Shown: one piece after another, positions 1-9,926 of the stretch
How the letters are laid out: the number at the start of each line of letters is the position of its first letter
Numbering within the stretch: position 1 is the first letter of the stretch
NCBI GenBank assembly: GCA_028554645.1
Contig: JAQOOI010000007.1
Coordinates: 1 to 64,000, forward strand
Source: Omphalotus guepiniiformis
Lineage: Eukaryota > Basidiomycota > Agaricomycetes > Agaricales > Omphalotaceae
Direction of reading: 5' to 3'
DNA: 64,000 nt
Notes under the pieces: model-generated
What the model was told of the DNA's origin: nothing
Database searches by the model: none
Seen by the model: the letters and a program-made list of their open reading frames with translations, nothing else
Program-made: the position numbers and the translations under genes

Positions 1-41
1 ATATCCTCACTAAAATTCAGGTAGAATTACGCCATTTTTCC

Positions 42-1560
42 ATGCCACCCTCTACTGCCGCCACATCCAAGGAACGCCTGAAATTGCAGGCCAAGTCTGC
101 GACGAGGTGCTATGACGGGGGTTGTGTTATGAACGAGAGCGGTGTTTTTATTGAGGCTTGCGCACAGCCTGTTGATATCTTCTTTCCGCCCTTCGCACAG
201 GTGGCGGCAGTCGCTCAAGATTCCTCTCATGTGCCTAGTGCAGAAAGTCTCAGTTTAGCTGGTGCACTGATGTCGCAGGCCTCCATTATTTATCAGAACG
301 AGCTGCATTATGAGGAAAACATTGTCCCCTGCCTTCAGAACATGCTCGGACGTATTGATCGCTTGCGTACGGCGTCCAATTCTCGTCCGGACGGCCTGAT
401 AACTTTCAAATTCCAGAATCTGTTGGTCTCTCTAGTGGTGCTGGAGTACAAGTACTCATCAGGTGAAGGTTACTGTGACTCAATGGTCCAGGCAGAGTAT
501 TCGGCTCTGTGCTGGTGGAATCAGGCTGAGGTGAGTGCACTAGCACTTTTTCTTCAAGTGATTATGCATAGTTCGCTCATTCCATTTCTAGTTTGAGGGC
601 ATTACTGAGTAGAAGTAGATGCTGCGGACCTACCCTTCTTTTGTCCGCTGCTGGAGCGCGCGTTGGTATAAGTTGGTCTTGTTTATTTACAGACCGGCTC
701 ATTGTCCAGCGCTTTGACGCCTATTATGATCAGTATTGCCAACAGACTCGACAGCTATTGGACGCGACGACTTTCCGAAGTGGCCCGGCCTTTCGATGCG
801 ATTAATATTGGTATGTGGGGAGTTGCGAAAAGTATACGAAAACCTCCTATGCAATTACGACAAGATTGAACCAGCAAAACCTGGACAAGAACACCCTCGT
901 TACTTTCCTCGCACAACCATGTTTCAATGCCTGAGAAACTGGACAGTCTGTGGAATTTACGTATATACCAAAGCTTGTAGTGGGAGAGCGCGTCAAATCT
1001 CACTTTATCGTGCTGAAAAGCATTGAGGATCCACCGCGTTCCTTGATCGTCAAATTCTCAGATCGGTAATGGGTACGAACCTCACGAATATCTTGCAGAC
1101 TTGGACTATGCCACAAAAGCTGTACTATTGCGGTCTGCTTGATGGAAAACATGATGTTCGAGAGTAGGAGGAAGAAAGAGGGAAGATCCTGGTGGAGGGG
1201 GGCGGAATTTACCTGGGACCACGGCGTCTTATGGTCGTAATGGAAGATCTCGGGCGACCGAAGCGGCGTTAGACAGGCGTTGAGGGACATGGCCTCAGAC
1301 TGCGCTGCACATGGATATTCGAAGAAGGCGCTCCAGCTCCTGCACACCAAAGGAGGGAGTGTTCGGTGACTCTGCGCCATCCTAACGTTGTTTTCGTAGG
1401 CGAACGTGCAAAGTTGGTTGAACTTTGATTGGAGTGGAAAGAGGGGGGAGGCATTCTCTCCGTATGGATTGTCTAACCAGTGTCAAGTGGCCCAAAAAAA
1501 AACCTGAGGGGAAAATTGAAACACAAGCCGATTCAGCCACCAGCATGATCTGGATAGTGT
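42..1560 (+). pseudogene. Decayed fungal kinase-like protein gene
   Basis: I recognise blocks typical of a large basidiomycete family of kinase-fold proteins, spread over several frames. 42-533 encodes an N-terminal region ending near LVVLEYKYSSGEG and a WWNQAE block. 593-705 gives a CCGPTLLLSAAGA block followed by LFTDRLIVQR. Later come a YFP block near 890, a VKFSDR-like strand near 1050, a GYEPHEYLADLDYATK block near 1070, a YLGPRRLMVVMEDL hinge-like block near 1210-1255 and an NFDWSGKRGEA block near 1420. In intact relatives these are N-lobe, hinge and DFD/DFG-like segments. Between blocks there are frameshifts and stops (for example a shift at about 1110) that short introns do not repair, and I could not find an HRD-type catalytic loop. 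Some breaks may be introns, so exon limits are uncertain. Family membership is from memory of conserved blocks, not a search. Confidence 0.55.
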
Positions 1561-2778
1561 TGGAAAAATGTTTTTTCGCCTTAGGTGTCTTGTTTGATCC
1601 TCCACTTGACATGTATTTCCATTTTAATCATGTACATCATGTTGAATTTATTTGAGGTTCTATCAAGGAAACTACGAGGAGGGAGGCTCCTGCCAAGCCA
1701 GCAGCGGCTTCGTGACAGGTCATGAAAAATCCTTAGGCAGAGCGAGATTCTCCATGAAAAAAAAAACACAACTAAGTCCACTTTGCGCTAGGATTCGCGA
1801 CCCTCAAATGTACCACGTGGTAGTGAAGCACGAATGTTGGCCCCGGTTAGCGACTGCCACTGGAAAAAAAAAAAGGTGGGGACTGCACAGAAAAAAAAAG
1901 CGGATTTCATATTACAAACTTCACTCCATGCAATCGCCACGATCCTGTCAAAGGGCGAGCAATAGGTTTATGCCGGTCTCCATTCTTGAATCGTGGTCGG
2001 TGTTAGTTGTTGCTGATGCAGGAAAAACTTAGGGAAAAGGAAAGTTTGAAGGATGTCGTTGCCATTCAACTAAGTAAATTAAGGATAACAAGGTGAAAGG
2101 ATGATGACAAGAATAAAATAACGTTGACGGGCGAGAAAGAGTTACTCCTGACCGATCAAGGAAAAACCTCGACATGGCCTAGTCAATTGTTGACTCAGCG
2201 TCCCGGACACCTCTATGGGCGAGCAAGACCGTCTAACACCCTACCGTAGTCTCTATGACCTGCACGAATCCACCCCCCATCTCCCTTCAAACATCAGGCC
2301 GCTTCCTCTATGTTCTCGTAACTGCAAGCTCGTTCCCCACCACTTTAAGCATGCAAAGCACAACTTAGCCAACCATTTGCCCCGAATTTGTCCACGGTTT
2401 TCCAATAGCCAGCGTCAGGATGGAAACCAACAGAGCTTGTCGGTTGTAGCTTTGACCACCAACTCCTAAATGTAAGAGAGAAACTGGGACCCGAAGCCTG
2501 CTGTAATTTTAGGCTCGCTATGTGAGCGATTATACCTCGTGTTACAAACCCAAGACGACAGCTCATCGGGTATGCCCTCCGCCAGCAAGCCACGTAGTGT
2601 ATTCTTCCAATGGTGAGACCGCTCAAGAACCACCCATCTTTCCATTAAACAGACGGTACTCTTTGCCAAGGTGAAAGTTCAAATAGACAAAAGACATGGG
2701 AAAACCATTTCCGTGAATCTTCGTTTTCGGCCGCGTCTTAGAGGATATTGAAGGACAATGGCCGTCGCGTCGGTATGT
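1561..2778. other. Stretch without recognisable gene
   Basis: No open frame here has convincing coding character and I see no repeat shared with the rest of the window. Several poly(A) runs occur (around 1496, 1757, 1866 and 1891). I see nothing else in it. Confidence 0.5.
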
Positions 2779-3320
2779 TAGTGATATCCTGAATCTCTGG
2801 CGCGACGGCGTAAGAGTCAATATCTGCGCTGAGGAGGCTAGTGGAGTGCGAGGACGAGTGTCATTAGCATCAGGCAGAAGATTAGGAAGGAAACTGTCAG
2901 CAATAGCTGGTCCCTGTGGTTGAGATGCACCAATTGTAGGCGGACCCGTTGTCCCGGTGGTAGTGATATCCTGAATTCCTGGCGCGACGGCGTCAGAGTC
3001 AATGTTCGCGCTGGGGAGCTAGTGGGTGAGGCAGAGTGTCATTAGCTTCAGGCGGAAGATTAGGAAGGACACTGTCAGGAATAGATGTGGTCCCTGTGGT
3101 TGAGAAGCAACAAGTGCTCTGCAAATGTTGAGGCGCGAGGCCTCCCGGAGATTCTGACTGTCCTAGAATGGATTGGAAGCTATGACGGTGCTATTTACGA
3201 CTGATCGTGGCTTGTGTTTCAGAGGGAGAGGGAGACAGTGGAGGGCGGGAATCAGGGAAGAGACCGTCAGGAATTGAACCACTAGTTGCATCCTGTGATT
3301 GAGGTGCACCAAGTGTTTGC
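2779..3320. repeat. Degenerate tandem repeat, about 182-190 bp period
   Basis: A unit beginning TAGTGATATCCTGAAT starts near 2779 and again at 2961. It includes shared blocks for GGCGCGACGGCGT, AGATTAGGAAGGA and GTCCCTGTGGTTGAGA. A third, partial and more diverged unit covers about 3253-3320 and overlaps the last exon of the minus-strand gene at 3191-4060. Read on the minus strand the units encode Ser/Pro/Gln-rich sequence containing SQPQGP, so the array may be a decayed expansion of that gene's C-terminal repeat. Confidence 0.6.
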
Positions 3321-4060
3321 GGTTTTCGAGACGTGAGATCTTCTGAGGGTTCTGCTCGCCCGAGGATGAAGTTGGAGCTCTTGGCACAGCTCGAGCTTGG
3401 TGTGGCCGAAGAATCAAAAGGAGTTGGTACGTTAAGTTCTTGAGCCGGCTCTTCCGATTGATTTATTTCCTGATGGCAACGTCAACATTCAGCAGTAGTA
3501 TAGAGAAATGGGGCCATACCTTAGTGTCCATCGTACCTGGACCAGTAGGGCTGGTAGCCACTTTCTCCATCTGAAAAGTTGCTCCTGGCCCGGAGTTGTG
3601 TACCTGTCAAATTTTCTGTGAGCCACCGTACCACGACAGTCCGCCCATTCCCAACCTTTTCGCTTGTTGATTCGAAGCGATCGCGGAGCAAAGCTAATTC
3701 CAGCCTAGTTTCCACCAATTCTCGATACAATTCCTTCCGTGCTCCATGAAGGGCCACAAGTGCTACCGAATCTGTGTTCTGATCAGAGTGTCAGATACGA
3801 GAGTGGAGTTCTCATGACAAACACACCATCAGGTCGTCCAACTCCTCGTCCATTAGTTGTATTCTTTTCTTGAGAAGTTGGTTTTCCATAGTTAATGCTT
3901 CATTCTGCTGGTACAGTTCGGCGGTGGGGTGCGTTATGACCCTGACTTTCTATTCAACCATGTACATTAGTGAGATTGCTGAGTTTATAGGAACACCTAC
4001 TGAATTTCGAGACAAACGAGGCGAGTTCGAAGAGGGGTGGGCCTTTCTCTTCCGGTTCAT
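3191..4060 (-). CDS. Small coiled-coil protein, five exons, unknown function
   Basis: I assembled this model by hand. Exons are 4001-4060, 3827-3949, 3632-3778, 3520-3570 and 3191-3469, joined by GT-AG introns of 51, 48, 61 and 50 nt, all in phase 0, giving about 219 aa. The first intron has a CTAAT branch-like site. The start is the ATG at 4060, which opens with a basic MNRKRKAH. Exons 2 and 3 encode a heptad-rich coiled coil (ENQLLKKRIQLMDEEL, then RKELYRELVETRLELALLRD). Exon 5 is Ser/Pro-rich and ends at TAG 3191-3193. An upstream exon is possible. I do not recognise the family; a leucine-zipper protein or a fragment of a larger regulator would both fit. The consistent phases and splice sites make a real gene likely, but expression is unknown. 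Confidence 0.5.
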
Positions 4061-4421
4061 GGATTGTGGTTGCGTGGATGCATGACCTACAACCCGAGTG
4101 GCGAATATATACAGAAGGTGAACCAGGGGCGAACAAAGCATTATTGGTGCTTATCTAAGCTCCAAGTCAAAGCGGGAAGCACAAACTGTCCCCCAATCGG
4201 CGCCACGCTGTCCAGGTTCGAATCGAAACCCGAGCGGCGAAGAAAAGCGAAGAAAGTCATGCCAAATACGCGATATTCCATGACCGATTTTTCATTACAC
4301 ACATCTACGATCTGATGTTACAGAAATAATTCTAGACCATCGAACATTGAAGGATGAGCCAGTATATTATCAGCGATCTCGCAACATTTTGCTATAGACT
4401 TGTGTTCATAGAGTATAAGTA
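4061..4421. other. Intergenic spacer, nothing recognised
   Basis: About 360 bp between the coiled-coil gene (transcribed leftward) and the possible terminal exon at 4422-4494. It would hold the promoter of the coiled-coil gene, but I see no convincing core element. Confidence 0.4.
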
Positions 4422-4556
4422 CTATTGTTCTTGTAGGACATTCAAGTCACCATCGAAAGCGTTACTTTGAGCTCCGTGGTCCGGGAAGCTAATCCTGTCG
4501 TAGACATGCGTAAGAACGATGTGAGGTTAGGTGCTCTAAGGCAAGAACTTACTCGG
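4422..4556 (-). pseudogene. Possible terminal exon of a host gene cut by element A1
   Basis: On the minus strand, the four bases next to the LTR (4553-4556) run into a consensus donor GTAAGT at 4552. A 58-nt intron ends in CAG at 4495, and an exon at 4422-4494 encodes a 23-residue tail ending DLNVLQEQ and a TAG stop. The rest of the gene would lie to the right of the insertion block. The FunK1 gene at 27681-29661 is on the same strand and is cut at its 3' end by the copia LTR, so this may be its missing tail. That link is inference only, because a splice-like pattern this short can occur by chance. Confidence 0.3.
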
Positions 4557-6401
4557 TGTTGCGTCAAAAAGCCTTTCAGTACTGAAATCTATCGGATTGA
4601 AGTAAATATGGAATGTTCAAGCATTGGAAACTGAACATAAAGGACTAGAGTCACCCCAGACTGCTAGTTAAGACATGAAACAGACTTGTACTCACAATAC
4701 CTAAGTGTAGTGTTTGCTACAGTACTGAATCTGGTACTAAGCAACTGTGACCAATGGGTTATACAAAGAGATACTAGTTATGCCTCTCAAGATGTGTTGG
4801 AATTCCAATGTTCCATACCAGATTGAGTTGGTCAGACCCACCCTCTAATAACTAGAGACTCTACCAAGTGTTGTTGACTGTAATCCAAGGGGTTGATGGA
4901 TTTTCACTTCAATTGAACAACTATCTAAGTCCTTTGGACTGATCAAAAGTTCCAGCTGGTCTTGCTAACTAAGTTGGCACTATAAGATTGAATGCTGAGA
5001 ATATGGGCAATCTTGAAGATTGTATTACCAGAGAAATATCTGTACATTGAGTACTATGTGGATATAATGTCACTGAGATGAAATGCCAATCTGTGTAATA
5101 AGGGAAGTAGATTCAAAAGTTACATCTGCACAAATGAGTTAGATACTCAATACTCATGCTGGAAGGAGTTAGATACTGAAAATGAGTATCTCTCTGGATC
5201 TGAGTATCTCTCTGAAATTCAGTAACCCTCTGAACTTGATGAAAGACAAAGGCGCTCTAATTGGAGGTCTTAGACGAAACTATGGGATAGAATACTGTCC
5301 TAGGAGAAGCTGAGAGCTATCCTAAACAAGAAATATAACCTGAGTACAAATCTGACCAAAAAGAGATGTATAGGGGTAAAACTTGAAATAAACAGTTACT
5401 GTACCTTACTGTGGCTGATAGAAACGATGAAGCATGGTCTAGATAAGCTCTAGAACTTCTACACAACTCCTAATGCTGCCCTAGTAGAGGAGGATGTGCC
5501 AATTTTGGAGAAACTTATAGGGGACCAGATTTGCAATGCACTAAGGAGAATGTCACCTGTCAGGATACTGGTTGCTATTTACAGGATCTGGACCTTTATT
5601 TAGATACCCTGGGTACGCCCTAACACACCTAGAACGCGGACAAAGCGATATATTTCTGTTTTTATACCAATCTATACCCAAAGTTCCTTCATTTTGACTA
5701 TCTAACTGGAAAATTACCTAGAAAACTACCTAAAAAGAATCCAATCTCTGCTCAATTGATACTTACTTACTTTTGACTCATTTACTGTTCAGATTACTCT
5801 TTTAATTTCGAGATATATGTTTGATTTTATGATTTAGTATATATAGTTTACAGAGTATCTATTTAGATTTTCTTAAGCAAGTACTGCCCAAAGCTACAAG
5901 CCAAAGCAGGAAAACCTTCTTAGACGAAATATAGCCTGGCTCTTTAGAGTTCAGTTCGAGAAATATCCAGTTGTGAAAACTTCTGTAAAGTCCCTTGTGG
6001 CAGATAAATTGAAAGAGATACTGAATCTTTGCTGAAACTGCTGTTCTGTCTGTGCTGAATCTGCCTGCTGAAACTGTCTGTGCTGCATCTGAAACTGTTC
6101 CCTGCATTGTCTGACCATTGGATCGAGTTTAAACATCGAGATTGATTGTCCTGAATCCCTCCTGAACCCTGAAAACCACCCTTACCTTCTGTCTGAATCT
6201 TGTGTTTTGAGATACCCTCTGCCATTTTTCACCCAGATTGAGATAAAGACATCTGTAACCCTGCAGATTAAAAGTTCAATTGTTGCGTCTAACTGTGCGG
6301 AATCTCTGACAACGCCAGTCACACCTCACCCTACATCATTTTGATTTGAGTTGGATTGTGCTCATTTGAGTATCTCTCTCGTTCATTTCATAGTCACTAC
6401 A
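4557..6401 (+). repeat. A1 5' LTR (1845 bp)
   Basis: Bounded by TG at 4557 and CA at 6400-6401 and nearly identical to 19246-21089. It contains a TATATATA stretch at 5838-5845 that could be the core promoter, several AGTTAGATACT/AGTATCT motifs (near 5138, 5168 and 5190), and a CTG-rich segment (6030-6110). The same LTR occurs six times in the window (A1 twice, A2 twice, A3, A4). Confidence 0.95.
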
Positions 6402-6403
6402 TC

Positions 6404-6421
6404 TGGAGCCCACCGCGAGGG
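6404..6421 (+). other. A1 primer-binding site
   Basis: The sequence two bases after the 5' LTR starts TGGAGCCCACCGCGAG, the form expected for pairing with a tRNA 3' end (...GGGCUCCA). A U before CCA is the discriminator base of tRNA-Cys in many organisms, so Cys is a guess. The same site follows the A2 LTR at 32540. Confidence 0.7.
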
Positions 6422-6910
6422 GTGGCTTTAGACTTGATAATTGAACTATCTGTGTATTTACACGTGTCTGGAAATAAATCTGGACTTTTTCTGTGTTGAA
6501 CTTTGCCCTGTTCCTCACTTAGCAACAATTTCCTTGAAGTTGTTGAACCATCTATAAGTTTTATAACTTAGAGTTTGCTTGTCAAAATTAGCAGCTCACA
6601 GAGAAACACACGTCCTAGAAAGACTAAGAATTCTGAGAGAGCTGGAACAGAAGAATTGTCACTGAACCAGTCATCCAGAAGGAAAAGTTCCAAAGGAAAA
6701 GAGAAAGAAGTCATACCTGAACCAGATTCAAGTTCCCTTTCGTCTCTTTCGTCCCTAAGTACTATTCCTGAACGGAATACACCTCCAGATTTATCTGAAC
6801 TCTCAGCTAGATACAAGAAAAATAAGAGGAACTTTGTTAACAGTCCTCAATATTTTGCCTTGACACATAAAAGAATCCCTGTTAAAATAATAAGGAACCC
6901 GAGAAACAAT

Positions 6911-8485
6911 ATGTCTACTCATGACAATGCTACTGGGAATGAAGCTCCCCAACAACAAGGACCTACCCAAGGACCTGTTGAGATGGAAGAGATCTTCATT
7001 TTTGGAAATGCAACAGGAATGCAGATTCCTGTTCCTGCAGCTAAAGAGTTGCAAAATGAGAAACTACCTAAAGTCTCTAAGCAGGCCCCCATCTTCGATA
7101 AGAAACATCCATCTGAATTGGTTGCATGGTTGGCAGAGCTGGAAGGCATCTTTGTGTCAACCGGAACTAAAACAGATGCGGCTAAAGTGATGTTGGCACT
7201 CAGATACATGGAGTTCCATACCCGTGAAGAGTTTCAACGGCTTCAAGCTGTTAAAGATTTGGATTGGGATGCTTTCAAAGAGGCATTAATGAAAAATTTC
7301 CCTGAATCTGCAGATAGAGGACTGGGATCTAGACAAAGATTGTATGCTATCATTGATGCATATAAGCTCATAGTGCTTGGTGCTATTCAGAAACTGATGG
7401 CATTTAAAAGAGAGTATGAGATTGAGTATGAGAAACTATCTTCTGGTACTACACCTGTAGTATCAAACTCAGAAGCTGTAGCTGGTTTCTTGAGTGCACT
7501 AGATGAACCCTTCAGAAGAAAACTTCTGGACCGCTTAGAAAACAAAGTGATCAATGGCCACTTACAAGTTCAGAGAGAGGATGACCCTTTTACTCTGAAA
7601 GATGTAATGTCTGAGGCTGAAAAACTCTGTTCTGTAAAAAGAGCAGGGGGATACAACTTTGGTTTATTCTTGAATGGTCCAAATCTGGCAGAAGGATACT
7701 CTAGGATACTCCCAACAACTGAGCAGAGTGCTACAAGGAAGTTATATGATCCTTACCAAGTAGCATCTACTGTGAAGTCAGAACCAGATCAGTGGGCAAT
7801 GAAATTGTCTGCAACAGTGGATAGTCACCAGAACCAGTTTAACCAGATTAGACAAGCCCAGGAAACGAATCTGGCAGCTCTTGCAAAGCTATCTGAGACA
7901 GTTGCTAACTTGGCAAAAATGACCCAAGCAACTTCTAGCTCAGTTAGGATGAACATGAATGCTCCAAATTCCCAATCTGGACCTGGAATGAACTCTAATG
8001 GACACAATAGTGTACAAAGATCGTCCCAGATGTCATCTGTGAATAATAATACTCATGCTGACTCCAATTGCTATATGTGTGATGAGCCTGGACATAGATC
8101 TATGGACTGTCCACATCAACTTAGATTTATCAGGTTGGGGTGGATGATCAAGAATAGTGCTGGTAAATGGGCATTGAAAGATGGAGTATATTGGCCAAGA
8201 GCTGATCCGTCTGATACTCGGTCTAAGAAAGAGAAGATTGAGGAAATTGCCAAAAGACATGGATGGGAACAACCTTCCTCTCATGTTGACCAGAACTTGT
8301 ATGCTTTTGAAGATGAGGATTCTGCTATGGCAGGTCCCTCTCAAAGTAGTTCATTAGATGCTATCAACAGCCTTGTTGCTCAATTCAGTCAGGTTTGCAA
8401 TACTTTGCAGAATCTGGCACCAGCAGCTAAATCTGAAACTAAGCAGATTTTGAAACGAGAAAACAACTCTGAGTCGAAAAACTAG
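6911..8485 (+). CDS. gag: A1 Gag (capsid/nucleocapsid)
   Basis: Structural protein that packages element RNA. The frame is open from 6572 to the TAG at 8483-8485. The first in-frame ATG is 6911 (524 aa); the 112 codons before it have no ATG but are Ser/Lys-rich and open in A2 as well, so a non-AUG start or an upstream splice is possible. The central region resembles a Ty3-type capsid domain (PIFDKKHPSELVAWLAELEG, then a DLDWDAFKEALMKNFPE block). A CX2CX4HX4C zinc knuckle (CYMCDEPGHRSMDC) begins at 8069. The C-terminal part is Ser/Asn/Gln-rich. The next ORF starts 8 nt downstream in the -1 frame, with a slippery-type GAAAAAC directly before the stop. Confidence 0.9.
   Translation: MSTHDNATGNEAPQQQGPTQGPVEMEEIFIFGNATGMQIPVPAAKELQNEKLPKVSKQAPIFDKKHPSELVAWLAELEGIFVSTGTKTDAAKVMLALRYMEFHTREEFQRLQAVKDLDWDAFKEALMKNFPESADRGLGSRQRLYAIIDAYKLIVLGAIQKLMAFKREYEIEYEKLSSGTTPVVSNSEAVAGFLSALDEPFRRKLLDRLENKVINGHLQVQREDDPFTLKDVMSEAEKLCSVKRAGGYNFGLFLNGPNLAEGYSRILPTTEQSATRKLYDPYQVASTVKSEPDQWAMKLSATVDSHQNQFNQIRQAQETNLAALAKLSETVANLAKMTQATSSSVRMNMNAPNSQSGPGMNSNGHNSVQRSSQMSSVNNNTHADSNCYMCDEPGHRSMDCPHQLRFIRLGWMIKNSAGKWALKDGVYWPRADPSDTRSKKEKIEEIAKRHGWEQPSSHVDQNLYAFEDEDSAMAGPSQSSSLDAINSLVAQFSQVCNTLQNLAPAAKSETKQILKRENNSESKN
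8476..8482 (+). promoter_or_regulatory. Candidate -1 frameshift site, gag to pro (A1)
   Basis: G AAA AAC in the gag frame lies immediately before the TAG stop. After a -1 slip reading continues as KLEFPMKEIG into the second ORF, whose frame is open from 8473. The heptamer differs from canonical A AAA AAC in its first base, and P-site re-pairing would rely on a G-U wobble. Reinitiation at ATG 8494, 8 nt past the stop, is the alternative. The site is identical in A2 (34613-34619). Confidence 0.5.
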
Positions 8486-8493
8486 AGTTTCCA

Positions 8494-9891
8494 ATGAAGG
8501 AGATTGGTGAAGAAGCTGTATATACTCAGAATCCTTCTCACAAAACAGGTCAATCTCCTGAGGAAAATAAACTTGTAAAGAAAAAGAGAGTTGAAGTATT
8601 ACTACCTACACTAAGACCATCTGAAAGGGAGAAATACAGACCCCCTGCTATGAGAAAAGAGCCCGTTCGTTTTGAACTACCCGTTGATTCTGACACTGAG
8701 GAGATTGAATCTCCCTCTGAAAATAACAACGATGTTGCACGGAGAGTATCTAACCGTCCGTTTGATCATGTAAAGGCAATAGATAGGCCACCTATACCAA
8801 AGGGAATGCCTGTAGGAAGCCAGAACAAGTCAAATGAGACTGAAGGAGCTCAATCTGGAACTAAAGATGGAATGAGTAATGATATAAGGAATGCTATTGT
8901 ATACACAAAGCCTCCGCGTAAATCTGAGCCCGATTTCAAGCTTAGAAACTCACTATTCAAACCGGGTCTAGCAGAAGAAATTGCAGACAAAATCTTTAGA
9001 TCTGAGATAGATATAAGTAGTGGGGACCTCATTGCTATATCTCCGGCACTTCAGAAGATTATGCAGAGAAAATTGAAGAACAACAGGGTGTATAAGCGTC
9101 CTGTAAAGGCTTTTGTTCATGAAGTAAGGGATGAAGATGATCCTGATGGTATTCTACCAGAAGAAGATGTCAATCTGGTACAGGCAAATTATATGGTCTT
9201 TATTGAAGATATGGCCTATGAAAGGGAAGATGTGTTTATTGTCCTAGATGAAGACACAGATGACCTTAAGAAAGGCTCAGTGGTACACAAGGATGTTGTG
9301 GACCAGTATCAGAAAGATGTACCTCCAGATGAGAGGAACAAGATCATTATAGTAGCCAGCCAGACTGACAGTCTAAAGGCAATCTACCCAAAGATTAATC
9401 ACTCTGATCAACAAGTTGAGACAGTAGTTGATAGTGGTTCTCAAATCGTGTCCATGGATACAAGAGTAGCTATTGGACTTGGTTTAAGATGGGACCCAGA
9501 GACTGTGATCCATATGCAAAGTGCAAATGGTCAATTACAGGCTACTAGGGGACTAGCAAGAAATGTACCATTTACCTTTGGAGAAATAACTATCTATATG
9601 CAGATCCACATAATAGATAAAGTGCCTTATGATGTTCTTTTGGGAAGACCATTTGATGTGTTGACAAGCAGTGTAGTCAGAAACTTTGAAACTGGAGAAC
9701 AAGAGATCACCATTACAGATCCAAACAGTGGAATGAAGTGTACAATGGGAACATATGACAGAGGTAGAGGAATTAAGGTTAAACCTATTCCTGGTGAACC
9801 AAAGCTTGTCCCAGAAACACAGAAATCTGCGAGTGTCCCTGTGAAAAATGAGGGAGACTCTCAAAATTTTCATCGGACCTCAATGAACTGA
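8494..9891 (+). CDS. A1 second ORF: aspartic protease-containing protein
   Basis: 465 aa from ATG 8494 to TGA 9889-9891. Residues 1-250 are charged and apparently disordered, with an acidic patch near 210-265. The C-terminal part carries a retropepsin-like domain: VDSGSQIV with catalytic Asp at residue 313 (codon at 9430), then a VLLGRPF block about 70 residues later, matching the second conserved strand of aspartic proteases. The role is to process Gag and Pol. In most Ty3/gypsy elements protease lies in the pol frame; here it occupies its own frame, offset -1 from gag and from the following RT-integrase ORF. A2 has the same ORF with scattered substitutions. Confidence 0.85.
   Translation: MKEIGEEAVYTQNPSHKTGQSPEENKLVKKKRVEVLLPTLRPSEREKYRPPAMRKEPVRFELPVDSDTEEIESPSENNNDVARRVSNRPFDHVKAIDRPPIPKGMPVGSQNKSNETEGAQSGTKDGMSNDIRNAIVYTKPPRKSEPDFKLRNSLFKPGLAEEIADKIFRSEIDISSGDLIAISPALQKIMQRKLKNNRVYKRPVKAFVHEVRDEDDPDGILPEEDVNLVQANYMVFIEDMAYEREDVFIVLDEDTDDLKKGSVVHKDVVDQYQKDVPPDERNKIIIVASQTDSLKAIYPKINHSDQQVETVVDSGSQIVSMDTRVAIGLGLRWDPETVIHMQSANGQLQATRGLARNVPFTFGEITIYMQIHIIDKVPYDVLLGRPFDVLTSSVVRNFETGEQEITITDPNSGMKCTMGTYDRGRGIKVKPIPGEPKLVPETQKSASVPVKNEGDSQNFHRTSMN
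9864..9870 (+). promoter_or_regulatory. Candidate -1 frameshift site, pro to pol (A1)
   Basis: A AAT TTT fits the XXXYYYZ rule in the protease frame. The pol frame is open from 9852, well upstream of its first ATG at 9927. The predicted extension (LSKFSSDLNELIRDQGE...) is conserved with A2. The two A1/A2 differences in the overlap (9875 and 9887) are silent in the pol frame but change Arg to Gln and Asn to Ser in the protease frame, as expected if the upstream pol frame is translated. Confidence 0.65.
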
Positions 9892-9926
9892 TAAGAGATC
9901 AGGGAGAGGTAGCTGTTTGTATTGAA

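Noticed and set aside
1561..2778. ORFs of 65-126 codons in the left intergenic region
   Set aside because: Composition is low-complexity, several are interrupted by poly(A) tracts, and no splice logic or domain is visible.
6402..6440. Self-priming in element A
   Set aside because: The site after the LTR starts TGG and I find no long complement of it within the LTR; tRNA priming fits better.
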